64,000 nt of DNA, taken from assembly GCA_902612125.1 (NCBI GenBank), contig CACMBV010000011.1, forward strand, positions 1 to 64,000, written 5' to 3'. Origin of the DNA: an uncultured Verrucomicrobiota bacterium. GTDB taxonomy: Bacteria > Verrucomicrobiota > Verrucomicrobiia > Opitutales > Seribacteraceae. Both the position numbers and the translations under genes were made by a program. Below, in pieces: positions 36,188 to 45,400 of this stretch. Positions within the stretch are counted from its first letter, which is position 1; each line of letters opens with the position of its first letter. The notes under the pieces were generated by a model. It worked only from the letters and a program-made list of their open reading frames with translations, made no database searches and was not told where the DNA came from.

Positions 36188-36335
36188 ATTTTTCGTTTTT
36201 AAGTTCTGTTAACCTCTCCTCAGCCTTTAACCTTAATTCGAATATTATTTTAGGAGTTGGTTTTATACCGCTTTCCTGTGGATGTTTAGCTGACAAATCT
36301 TTGGCTTCCTTTGCACTTAAACTTTTGCCATGCAT
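36180..36335 (-). CDS. Small unknown protein (51 aa)
   Basis: A short minus-strand frame from ATG at 36335 to TAG at 36180. It begins MHGKSLSAKEAKDLSAKHP and ends with a charged helix (FELRLKAEERLTELKNE). An in-frame stop lies shortly upstream and an AAAAAGG site precedes the ATG. It sits 39 nt downstream of the 36375-37079 gene, in line with the minus-strand operon. Composition looks coding, but it is short and unrecognised. Confidence 0.45.
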   Translation of the reverse strand: MHGKSLSAKEAKDLSAKHPQESGIKPTPKIIFELRLKAEERLTELKNEKST

Positions 36336-36374
36336 AGCCTTTTTGACTTTTCATAATGATCTTTATGATACTTG

Positions 36375-37079
36375 TTAAGAAATTTCATCTTCAGATATAA
36401 TCCTATCATTGGTGTCAATTTCACTAAGCAAAGGTAAACACCACTTCCATATATTTGCTTTAGGCTTTTTTCCCTGCCCCCAAGCTTCTCCTTTTTCCGC
36501 AACCTCAATTATACCTGTAGATGAGAGATGGTTCAAAAACTCTGCTCCAATACTTCTTGTCTTTCCAATTCTGATTCCTAGTTGATCTCCCGATAAAGGA
36601 AAGTAAGGAGGATCGATCTTATCCTTATTCTCAGCTAGATTTCTGCAGATTCTGTAAACATCCTTAAACTCTTGTGTAAGGCTATCATACATGTCTCTTT
36701 CTTCAGGATTATGATTGAGATAGGATTTATCCATGATTTTCCACATCTCCTCAGATTCTTTCATGTGCTTGACTATGCTATCGTTAAAAAACGGTTCGTA
36801 GACTTTATGAAAAGTTTCTAAACATAGCATTACTTGATCCTTTCCGAGTCTGAAGAAACATCGGGATACTAATTTTACCAAGGACTCGTTCCTTTTTGAA
36901 AAATCAATATCAAGGCCTCTACTCACATGGGTTTTCCAGATTCTTTTAAGCGATAAATTTTTAGATAATAACCTCTCTTCAGTTTTATGGCACTTAGGGA
37001 GAATCTTTAATTTCTCCATTGATCTTTTAAACAAGTTATTAGACTTAGATGCATAGGTATAGGACATAGTCTTAGTCAC
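36375..37079 (-). CDS. Probable C-terminal part of an element replication protein (winged-helix-like)
   Basis: A 234-residue protein, starting at GTG 37079 or ATG 37067. The middle holds helical Lys/Glu-rich sequence; the C-terminal ~75 residues (YFPLSGDQLGIRIGKTRSIG, then GIIEVAEKGEAWGQGKKPKA) look like a winged helix of replication/primase-accessory type. It overlaps the 3' end of the BT4734-like gene by 8 nt. Removing one 13-bp unit of the repeat at 37088-37122 would fuse the two genes in frame, so this may be the second half of one protein. Confidence 0.6.
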   Translation of the reverse strand: MTKTMSYTYASKSNNLFKRSMEKLKILPKCHKTEERLLSKNLSLKRIWKTHVSRGLDIDFSKRNESLVKLVSRCFFRLGKDQVMLCLETFHKVYEPFFNDSIVKHMKESEEMWKIMDKSYLNHNPEERDMYDSLTQEFKDVYRICRNLAENKDKIDPPYFPLSGDQLGIRIGKTRSIGAEFLNHLSSTGIIEVAEKGEAWGQGKKPKANIWKWCLPLLSEIDTNDRIISEDEIS

Positions 37080-37722
37080 AGATAAATCTGTGTCTGTGTG
37101 CTGTGTCTGTGTGCTGTGTCTGGGGCTCTGTCTGCGACTGTGAAGTTCTTAAGGATACTATTTCATCGTCTCCGGTAAATGTCTTCATCTTAGTAGATGA
37201 TTCCTTGATCATGATCTCAGGATCATGTGAAAAGATAAACAGTGAGTGAGCAGACATAGGTGCGGTGTCCATCCTGTCTAATGGGTATGCCTTCGAAAAG
37301 TACTCCTGTGCCTCCCTAGTAGCACTCTTGTGGTTCCCTGGATTAATTGTACACAGACCTTTAACTCCGTTCCCCCTTGGGCTAATGCAAGCCATAAGCA
37401 CATGGTCATCCATGAATAATGATCTTTTAAGACTTTCGGGATTCCTTACATTATCAAAGTCTCTTTGAACAAGTCCTATATGGTTCTTAATTTTACGATT
37501 TGAGAGAGTACCTGATGGAGAAAATGCATTCATACCTGTCTTGTAGTCTTTCTTTTTATGTGAAGAGAGTTTTCGGAGTGTTTCGATGTCATCTTTAAAT
37601 TCACCAAATTTGATCCACCCCAAAACATCAGAAAGCATAATATTATCGATTTGATTTTTTTGATCTAGTCTCTCGAAGATTGACACATAAGATCCTAAAT
37701 AGGTGGAAGCTTGCGTTTTCAT
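37072..37722 (-). CDS. BT4734/VirE-N-like replication-associated protein
   Basis: A 216-residue protein. The core shows the BT4734-like (VirE N-terminal) pattern: KKKDYKTGMNAFSPSGTLSN, then the acidic strand GLVQRDFDNVRN, then MACISPRGNGVKGLCTIN. This family is found at the start of primase/helicase-like proteins of mobile elements, particularly in Bacteroidetes and PVC bacteria. The ATG at 37722 has an ideal AGGAGGT ribosome site and overlaps the excisionase-like stop (ATGA). The C-terminal tail (SQSQTEPQTQHTDTAHRHR) is encoded by a 13-bp tandem repeat and looks like frameshifted filler. Confidence 0.7.
   Translation of the reverse strand: MKTQASTYLGSYVSIFERLDQKNQIDNIMLSDVLGWIKFGEFKDDIETLRKLSSHKKKDYKTGMNAFSPSGTLSNRKIKNHIGLVQRDFDNVRNPESLKRSLFMDDHVLMACISPRGNGVKGLCTINPGNHKSATREAQEYFSKAYPLDRMDTAPMSAHSLFIFSHDPEIMIKESSTKMKTFTGDDEIVSLRTSQSQTEPQTQHTDTAHRHRFICD
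37088..37122. repeat. 13-bp tandem repeat at the junction of two replication genes
   Basis: CTGTGTCTGTGTG occurs perfectly at 37088-37100 and 37101-37113, followed by a partial copy (CTGTGTCTG) to 37122. The unit length is not a multiple of three. Deleting one unit would shift the upstream frame into the downstream one with no stop between them. Confidence 0.85.
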
Positions 37723-37985
37723 AAATCGACCTCCTGGCAATTTGAGATAAATGCGATCAGACTTTGAAAATCAACTAATCGTACGCCTCTTTTCTTTCCA
37801 TCTTTAAGAATCTGCTTGGATTTCACCGGCGGAGAGAATGAGTTCTCGGTACAAGGTGCGACGAGTCGATGCATAACTCCCCGGCTTAGTCCAGTGTGGG
37901 GGCAACGAGATCCTTGTTTTGGCAATCTTATCCAGATCGGCAAAAGCGTTGTAATATTATGTTCATTATAATTAATTTTGTCCAT
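37719..37985 (-). CDS. Excisionase-like helix-turn-helix protein
   Basis: An 88-residue small DNA-binding protein. The layout WIRLPKQGSRCPHTGLSRGV, then a basic PPVKSKQILKDGKKRGVRLV wing and a final LIAFIS helix, resembles MerR/Xis-type winged HTH proteins found beside tyrosine recombinases in PVC bacteria. It probably directs excision or regulates the element. Its stop overlaps the ATG of the BT4734-like gene. Confidence 0.65.
   Translation of the reverse strand: MDKINYNEHNITTLLPIWIRLPKQGSRCPHTGLSRGVMHRLVAPCTENSFSPPVKSKQILKDGKKRGVRLVDFQSLIAFISNCQEVDL
37729..37735 (-). promoter_or_regulatory. Strong Shine-Dalgarno fixing the start of the BT4734-like gene
   Basis: AGGAGGT ends 6 nt before the ATG at 37722. 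It decides this start over the in-frame TTG at 37740. Confidence 0.8.
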
Positions 37986-38040
37986 AAACCCATATTTGTA
38001 TTGGGCTTCTGAAAAGTCATCGGGGGAGCTAAAGAAATGT

Positions 38041-38799
38041 TTACCCCTCCGAAATTGTATAAGACTGAAAGATAGATTTCAGAGATTTTTTTATAAGATT
38101 TACCCTGTCTCTAATTGATTTCTCATCGATTAATTTAATGTTATTTTCCATCATCCAATCTAGCGTGCATGAAACGGATTCCTGTGATCTTTTATATATG
38201 CGATAAGTTCCCAAAGAATTAAGTAAGGCTTGAGAATGCTCTAGCAATTCTGTTACACCATTTGAAGATTTAACCAAGCCTTTGCCTTTTTTTAAGTTTC
38301 CAAAACGATCGCAAATATCTGGCATCTTCTTTTGTCGTTCTTGTTTAATCAATTTTTCAAATGCTTTTATGAGGTCAGGTGTTGAGTTTCTTAAATCCGC
38401 ATAGAACTTCGTTACTCCATAACAAAGGGATTCATTCATCGCGAGATCAGGAGATTCGCCAACGATACCTACTATCTTGTTATCCTTCTCAACGGATGGC
38501 TTAACTCTTAAATTAGAAATTAAACGAGCAAGTACATCGGGCTTACGAATTACCCAAAGGTTGACGGGTTCCGAAAACATTGAAAATGAAAATTCTGCGA
38601 GCTTTCTTTTTCTTGAATAATAGGATTCTGTTGGCCATTGCTTAACCGTCATAGGCCAGGCATTGCTACCAATACACTTCCTAAACTTTTCAGACTCCTG
38701 ATAAGCAGTTCGGGTTAGCTCCCATAGTATTGCATCGGTTAATCTATCTAATGAATCTTCTTTCGGGAACTGCCACTCTTTTTCTTTTAACTTTGCCAT
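38041..38799 (-). CDS. Unknown protein, first gene of the element's minus-strand operon
   Basis: A 252-residue soluble protein I do not recognise. It is rich in Lys, Arg and Glu, begins MAKLKEKEWQFPKEDSLDRL, and has an internal segment MPDICDRFGNLKKGKGLVKS and a basic C-terminal helix. It lies 55 nt upstream of the excisionase-like gene and is probably transcribed with it. A regulatory or replication role is possible from context only. Confidence 0.55.
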   Translation of the reverse strand: MAKLKEKEWQFPKEDSLDRLTDAILWELTRTAYQESEKFRKCIGSNAWPMTVKQWPTESYYSRKRKLAEFSFSMFSEPVNLWVIRKPDVLARLISNLRVKPSVEKDNKIVGIVGESPDLAMNESLCYGVTKFYADLRNSTPDLIKAFEKLIKQERQKKMPDICDRFGNLKKGKGLVKSSNGVTELLEHSQALLNSLGTYRIYKRSQESVSCTLDWMMENNIKLIDEKSIRDRVNLIKKSLKSIFQSYTISEG

Positions 38800-39115
38800 A
38801 GCATAAAACTAAATTCCCGGTTTATTTTGGTCAAAACTAGCTTATTTGAAATTAGAGAACTAAATTTTACAAAAACTAGTGGAAGTTGACTCTAGAAACC
38901 GATCTCGAACAGATAGAACATACAACAATTCATCTTTGGTTTTAATTGAAAACTATGCGAAGCATATAAGTTTATTCGAACCGAGAACGCATAGATATAC
39001 CCCTAATAAAATTAATGTATTTCGGTTGTTACACTATGTGTGTAGTGTTACAAATTTAAGTTAACGCTAGTATTTAAGGGACTTTTAGTATCCGTGGGAG
39101 CAAAAATAATGTCGT
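38800..39115. other. AT-rich divergent region in the element
   Basis: This is upstream of the minus-strand operon and of the 45-codon frame at 39116. No RNA gene, hairpin or convincing promoter was identified. The frame at 38879-39064 has poor coding quality. Confidence 0.4.
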
Positions 39116-39253
39116 ATGGCTCACAAGGAAACTGAGTACTCACTCCGTTCCACCAAGTGGACTACGATGATGGATGTCCCTGCTCGTCACTTGATCATTG
39201 AAAACTTCGACGCGAATGCCGCAGTTGCTGACTGGTCGAACTACATCACCTGA
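39116..39253 (+). CDS. Candidate 45-residue protein or gene fragment with atypical codon use
   Basis: The frame begins MAHKETEYSLRSTKWTTMMD and ends ADWSNYIT with TGA. Codons are of the highly expressed type (AAC, TTC, GAC, ATC, ACC, CGT) and much less AT-biased than the surrounding element. A GGGAG lies upstream but is better spaced for an out-of-frame ATG at 39108. It could be a genuine small protein or the leftover of a larger gene carried in from elsewhere. I recognise no family. Confidence 0.4.
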   Translation: MAHKETEYSLRSTKWTTMMDVPARHLIIENFDANAAVADWSNYIT

Positions 39254-39577
39254 TCTTAACCTTAATGATTACAACCTAATTCCTAAAGAAATTGTAAATC
39301 ATTCATTTATTTTCCGGTACTCAGAGTTGCCAAACCTTCAACTTTACGAATCAAATCTTGGGAACCTTAATCTGTGCAAAAATCTTCATTTATAAAGAAA
39401 ACAAAAAAATGAAGTTACAATAATTAAAAAAACAAGCCATTCCTATCAAACTCATCTTCTTTGACTAGGTCTAAAATAAAATCCTAAAATTCTGCCGAGT
39501 TCTAGTTGTCGGACTCGGACAAGGTGTGTAGTGGTGGAGCGAATTCTCAATACATGGCTGTCTTTAATCCAAATTGA
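39254..39577. other. Intergenic region downstream of the autotransporter gene
   Basis: No supported gene. It contains the hairpin at 39495-39518. The plus-strand frame at 39198-39395 lacks coding character. Confidence 0.4.
39495..39518 (-). terminator. Hairpin downstream of the autotransporter gene
   Basis: CCGAGT (39495-39500) and ACTCGG (39513-39518) form a 6-bp stem with a 12-nt loop. On the minus strand the stem is followed by a T-rich stretch (AATTTTAGGATTTTATTTT) about 60 nt beyond the autotransporter stop. This fits a weak intrinsic terminator. Confidence 0.55.
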
Positions 39578-42406
39578 TTAAAAAAGAATTCTAAATCCAA
39601 GATTGAGAAAGTGGGCATCAAAATCACTTTTTCCAATCATATAATCATAGTGCAAATAAACTGTTCTTCCATTCTGGTTCAATGAGGTAATTCCTGTTCC
39701 AATAAAGCCATAATCAGTGTCTTCTCGACGACCGTCAATTGTGTAAGGCTCGTTGTGTGAGAGCATCCTTACTTTTTGAGAAGTAGGATCATCGTCAAAA
39801 TCGTGTTCCCATGAAGCACGTAATTCAGGAATAAGAACATTTCCCTCAGGTTGATAATGAAAGTGAGCTATCTTTAATCCCATTGATGAAAGCAGTGAGT
39901 AATCGCTGTTTTCAAACACTTGACTTGCACTTGATGGAACTCCGTTTGAGCTTTGCGTGATCACCGATTCAGTATAATCACCCGTCTTAAATTGATCATA
40001 GGTGAAACCAATGGTCGGCGTAATAAGAAAGCTCTCATATTCTAGAACTTTACCGAAAGTTAAGCTTGCGGTGTATTGGTTGCTGTTGGGAGAAGACGAA
40101 AGTACTGCCCCTGAATTTTCTTTCCTAGTTGTTTCTGTATCGTGGAATCCAATTGAAAAGTATCCATCAATAAATGTGTCACCCGATAACCAATTACCGT
40201 AAATTCCCGCAAATAAGCTATCAGTATCGATTTCAATGCCAGACCCACTTGAGTCAGCCTTTCCAATACCTCCCATAATGCCAAAGGTAAATGATTCTGA
40301 AAGTTGCTGGTCAACGCCCAAGGTCAAGCCGTAAGAATCACCATCCATTTGTTGTAGATGGTCTTCGGTAAAAGAGGCAGAAAACTGTGCGAAAAATCCA
40401 TTCCTTGCATCAATTGCCTTTTGATCAACTGCTTTTCTCAAATACTTATCAAGAATAGAACCATTAGTTTGTGCAGTCCATTGATCATCGTTTTGTATTT
40501 CAGAAATGCTATGGGCTATTATGCCATCAAGAATATCACCCCCGGTTGGGAGCCCCATCTGAGCTAAACGTACATTAGACAATCTAGTTCTAAGATTGGA
40601 AAGCTGATTAGAAAATGATGCCTGACCTGTCTCACCAACGGCAGACAGTTCATCCGGAACAATATCGTCAATATATTGCGCAAAATGAGCATGAGAAGCA
40701 GAATTCATGGCTTCCTCATGGTGGTGCTCTTCCTTTTCGCTACCAGGCGATAAGATTACTTGCATAGCCTCCTTACCAACAGGTATCACCCCCGCATAGG
40801 TTGAAAGAACCTCCTCAATAATGGTATCCCGTTGAAATTCTTTAATCTTAGTCAAAGCAGAAACTTGCTCGGCCTCATGTGATGAACGTCTCAACCTTTG
40901 TGCCGCGTCAGTCGTTGTGTCCACTCCCAGCATATTGGTAATTTCGGAATGATGATCGAAATCATCATTTGCCTCAACATGGGCAATAAATAAAGATGGA
41001 TTAAGCTCGTTCATTTCTTCCACAATTTCTGCTGAAGAAGAAAGCCCTTCAATTTCTAAAAGAACAGATTCTCCATAGGCACTAGCAAGATCAGAAAACT
41101 GTACAGCAGCTTCGACAGGAGTTTCAGTGCCATCTGGATTTATAACCTCTACTTTGAAATTATCGCTAACAACATCTAGTACAATGATGGAGGCTATTTG
41201 TTCTCTGATATCTTCAAAATCCGTATCACCGGCTAGTCCCGTTGATTCTAAACGGTCATAATTATTAAAAATCGAATTTATATCGTGAACATCTAGATTT
41301 GCAGGATCTAAATCAAGATTCAAGGATGCTGAAAAAGATGATTTTTTTAACTGTTCAATTGCCTTGCCCGCAAGCACATCGGGTGCGGTGTCCACAGTTG
41401 CGATTTTCTCAATCACTTTTTCATCAAGAAGAAAAAGTTGTTCCACTGGGTTAACTGAAATCTGTCCGTCTATTGCTGAAGGTTTTTCTGATAACTTTGA
41501 TAACAAAAGATTACTTTGACTAGAGTTTACAATTTTAAAGAAACTTTCTTTCCTTTTTTGTACTTTAATTTTATCGGACCCAGTTTTGCTGAACACGCGG
41601 TTCAATCCAACTAAAATTGATTCGCTACTTTCTTCGACTGAAGTCAGTAAATCTAAGGTTTCTACATCTAATCCAATATCAGAGTCTGTGCACAGTTCCA
41701 GTGCCACATCAGATAGGTCTTTACCATCAACCTTAAGATCATTGTTATTAAATCTTTCAGATATCTTAAAGGCTACCTTGGCTGATTCTGAATCGTTGTC
41801 AAAATTCGTAAGCAAAAGTAACCTGTCCGATGAGTAATCGCCTAGTCTTTTTGCATCAATACCGGCATTTGTTATTAGACGAAGAACTTTTGTGGTATCA
41901 CCTTCTTTAAAGTTTTTCCCTTTTTTAATTTTACTTGTAATTTCAACTGCAACCTTCGAATCCTCGGAATCATTACCAACTGAAGAAAGGATTTTATCTA
42001 TTTCCAATAGATCGCTTGAATTTAAACCTAGTACCTTTTCGGCATCCAAATCGGTATGCTTGTCCAAAAGATCAAGTTTAGTGGTACTTGGAGAACCGTC
42101 ACCTTTATCAACATCAGTTGAATCATAGTAATGAACATTTCCAGGCTTACCGAAAGGAACATTTTTTAAGTCAGGACTTTGAGGTGAGTTTTCTGTCGGA
42201 TTTCCTGTTGGTTTATCTGAGGCTGAAGGAATTTGCAGTTTGCTGTTTTCGTCTTCGGAAGGGTTGTAGCTTGGGTTATCTCCAGGGTTAATAGATGGCT
42301 TTTCACCTATTTCAGAGACAGTGACTTGAGCAAAGCCACTACTCGGTACGATGACTATCACTGCAGTCAAATGCAGGTTAATTAGGTCTAATATAAACTT
42401 CTTCAT
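39578..42406 (-). CDS. Autotransporter (type V secretion) protein with C-terminal beta-barrel
   Basis: A 942-residue exported protein. The N-terminal signal ends near SSGFAQ. The passenger (~30-670) is Asp/Ser/Leu-rich with repeated short LLxLTNxxNDSES-like patterns and a His/Glu cluster (EKEEHHHEEAMNSASHAHFA). Residues ~680-942 form an autotransporter barrel: alternating strands such as SYGLTLGVDQQL and SFTFGIMGGIGKAD, an internal YGNWL, and a final Phe (NLGFRILF) as needed by the BAM complex. It lies 51 nt downstream of the giant gene on the same strand and may be co-transcribed as element cargo. Confidence 0.82.
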   Translation of the reverse strand: MKKFILDLINLHLTAVIVIVPSSGFAQVTVSEIGEKPSINPGDNPSYNPSEDENSKLQIPSASDKPTGNPTENSPQSPDLKNVPFGKPGNVHYYDSTDVDKGDGSPSTTKLDLLDKHTDLDAEKVLGLNSSDLLEIDKILSSVGNDSEDSKVAVEITSKIKKGKNFKEGDTTKVLRLITNAGIDAKRLGDYSSDRLLLLTNFDNDSESAKVAFKISERFNNNDLKVDGKDLSDVALELCTDSDIGLDVETLDLLTSVEESSESILVGLNRVFSKTGSDKIKVQKRKESFFKIVNSSQSNLLLSKLSEKPSAIDGQISVNPVEQLFLLDEKVIEKIATVDTAPDVLAGKAIEQLKKSSFSASLNLDLDPANLDVHDINSIFNNYDRLESTGLAGDTDFEDIREQIASIIVLDVVSDNFKVEVINPDGTETPVEAAVQFSDLASAYGESVLLEIEGLSSSAEIVEEMNELNPSLFIAHVEANDDFDHHSEITNMLGVDTTTDAAQRLRRSSHEAEQVSALTKIKEFQRDTIIEEVLSTYAGVIPVGKEAMQVILSPGSEKEEHHHEEAMNSASHAHFAQYIDDIVPDELSAVGETGQASFSNQLSNLRTRLSNVRLAQMGLPTGGDILDGIIAHSISEIQNDDQWTAQTNGSILDKYLRKAVDQKAIDARNGFFAQFSASFTEDHLQQMDGDSYGLTLGVDQQLSESFTFGIMGGIGKADSSGSGIEIDTDSLFAGIYGNWLSGDTFIDGYFSIGFHDTETTRKENSGAVLSSSPNSNQYTASLTFGKVLEYESFLITPTIGFTYDQFKTGDYTESVITQSSNGVPSSASQVFENSDYSLLSSMGLKIAHFHYQPEGNVLIPELRASWEHDFDDDPTSQKVRMLSHNEPYTIDGRREDTDYGFIGTGITSLNQNGRTVYLHYDYMIGKSDFDAHFLNLGFRILF

Positions 42407-42457
42407 GATCTAAATTTATCGGTGTGAAAATCTAATGATTTCTCCGGAATGTTGATC

Positions 42458-45400
42458 TTATTGACCAGACTGAGGATAAGTTACCCACTTTCCACCGTCT
42501 GAGAATAGATAGAAGAAGCGACTATTACTTTGAGTGTTGGATTGATAAAAAACCCAATCTTTGACTGAATCTAAGTAAACATACGGGTAGTGCTGCTCAT
42601 TTGTCCACCACCAGCCGGTTTGTAAATCATAGAACCACATGGAAGCACCACCCGTCCCTCCGGCATAAAGCCAGCCATGTTCAGCATGATAAATCCAAGG
42701 GAATTCCTTATCCCAAAAAGTGCCAAACCAAGAAAGTTCCTTCCAATCACCTTCGATTTTTCTGGCACCGGGGAAGAAACCAGAAGCCGAGCTTGCTTTA
42801 GCACCATCGGATGAAGCTTTAGCATTAAACTTTATTCTTCCATCTGTTTGAGAGTATTTGCTTAAATCACCCTTAAGACCGACTGAAATGTATTCGGCCA
42901 AAGCAGCTTGGTAAGTGAAACCAAGTTTCACATTGTTGATAGCCCCACTTCTAAAAGTGAAGTACTGATCTCCTTTGTTGTCTGCAAGAAAATCTACTAT
43001 CGCAACATTAAGGGACATGTTGTCAGCGGGTATGCCATTTTCGATAATCTTCTTACCATCGATCATAGTTGCATTTACGACACGTACGCCTTGTTGAGTA
43101 ACAATGCCATTATTGTCCATGATCATTGGATTTGCTTCGATATCATATTCCACCCTGAACCCTGCAATTTGAGCGAAGCGACCAGTTCCATCTCCCTCCC
43201 TTTTCGGTTTCCCATCTGACAGGACTGTTTTGGAATAGGCATTCTCAAGAAGTAGCTTGAATTCAGCAGCCGAAACATCAGGAACAACAGTGACAATATT
43301 TCCAAATGGAAGGACCGTGTAGGTGTCATCAACTGAAGCTTTGTAATTGGATGATCTGGACTCGTTGATACTTGCCCGAATTCCTCCTCCATTAGCTAGA
43401 GCAACATCAGCTACAGGGGCATTTTTATCTTTTGCATAAGCTTGAGCAACCCATAGTTGAGAGTCTGCTACCAAGTTTCCAAGATTGGTTTCGCGTGAAC
43501 GGATGTCATCTTTTCCTCCATCAAGGGCAAATGAGATTTCATTTGAAATTTTCTGTGCAGAGAGGCTTGAGACATATTTTTCAATTGGATTTTCGATAGT
43601 CTCATAAGCAATGATATCAGGAGAGGTGCCATGAAACTGATCAATGCCACTGTCAACAATACGCTGAGGTCCGCCATTCCAGCCTGTAACTTCACCTGAT
43701 GAAGTTATATTAAGAGTTAAGCGACCAATATATTTAAGTTGGCCATCAACAGTAACGACTGGCACCGCAGATCCATCTTTATCTAATCCAATCAGAGGAT
43801 AAGACCCTTCAGCAGATTCACCTGGAATTAATTTGTCAGATGGGTTGGCTAAGCGATTATCTCCTCCTCCTGCGATCACCACATCAACTCCTGAAAGTTG
43901 TGTAAGCAAGGTGAGTTCTTCTGAAACGCCTTGTAAGTGACTTACCAGAATTACAAGTTTAGCCCCATTAGCAGTAAGAGAATCAACTTCTGCCTGAACA
44001 CTACCAGCAACATTAGCATCAACCACCACTGGAGATGGGCTTGAAATAAAGTTCAAGTTTTTGGTGGTAGCTCCAACGAGACCAACTTTGATTGTTTTGC
44101 CAGCAATCGTGACATCCACTTGAGTGCTTTTGACAATTTTGTTGGTTGTAAACAAATCATTGAGTGGTTTATGGGCACTGAAATCAAGATTTGATGACAA
44201 AAAGGTTGGGTATTTGGCTGATTTGATAAAACTTGCAGTTACATCAGGGCCTGCATCAAATTCATGGTTTCCAATTGAAACAAATTCAAAGCCTGCTTGA
44301 TCAAGAAACATTGAGTGATAGAGGCTATCACCACCCAAACTTGCTGAAAGTTCTCTGCCCGGCATCAAATTGTCTCCTGCTGAGATACTCAAAACCCCGT
44401 GCCCTTTTGAGTTAAACTCAGATCTGAGGTCTTTAATTTTGGAAATGAACATAGCTGCACCGCCATAATAGCCGTCACCAAGTGCAGTAGGCATTAGTTG
44501 CTCCGCATCATTTGCGTGCAAAATTGTGAGGCGAAGATCTGCCTGTGCTACTTTTACTTGTGAAAGCTTTGACTCAGATATTTCGTTATAAGCATTCACT
44601 TTGTACATGTAGGATTCGCCAGGTTGCACTTGAGCGTCGTAGAAGGTTGTTACATTTCTTCCGACTCTACCGATCTCCTCAAAAGGACTCCCAATGCCTT
44701 CCTGACGATAAATAATGAATCCATTTTCAACAGAGGAAGTATCATCCCAACTCAGGATGGATACATCTGCGTCCTGATGAATGTTAAGACCTTTTACTGG
44801 TCCAACGGGCAGGTTAGACATTCCCCATACCGAAGTGGAACCACTTACTTCGTTAGTTACAATCAAAAGAGGATAACCTGTCGGACTGTTGTCTGCAGAG
44901 ACAAAGGTTAAACCCTCGGGTCCAACATCCCCTGCCTCTTTTGAATCAAAATCTTTTGAGTAGTCCCGATTGTTGGCGTACTGAACAAACTGGGGTTGCA
45001 GTGGATCAGTGACATCATAGATAATAATTCCACTTTGACGTTCAAGACCGATGAAGGCAAAGGTTCTACCGTCGACTTTTCCGACTGCGAGTCCTTCGGG
45101 TTCTACCCCCTTGTCATCACTACGTTTGTCAACATCGTCATCATCAATATTGAATTTATCAGGATAGGTTTGTTGGACAATTTTTTCGAGATCGACTCCT
45201 GAATCATAAACCAATGAACCGTCTTTCGCGGACCAGATGGAGAACGATCTTGCTCCATAGGAGTAGATCTCTTCATATTTTCCATCCCCATCAATATCGC
45301 CGTTGGCAGTGGTGGTCTTTAACCTCGAAAGATTAAACTTATCAGCGGTAAGGCTCTGCTCGGCATCAGGATAATCAGGCGAAAACTTATGTAAGCCCGT

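Noticed and set aside
36317-36508. Minus-strand 63-codon frame
   Set aside because: Overlaps the 36375 gene and the better-supported 51-codon gene in another phase, with no ribosome site.
37088-37122. Possible CRISPR array
   Set aside because: The 13-bp units are directly adjacent with no spacers and are far shorter than CRISPR repeats; no cas genes are present.
39198-39395. Plus-strand 65-codon frame
   Set aside because: Overlaps the better 45-codon frame in another phase and has random-looking composition.
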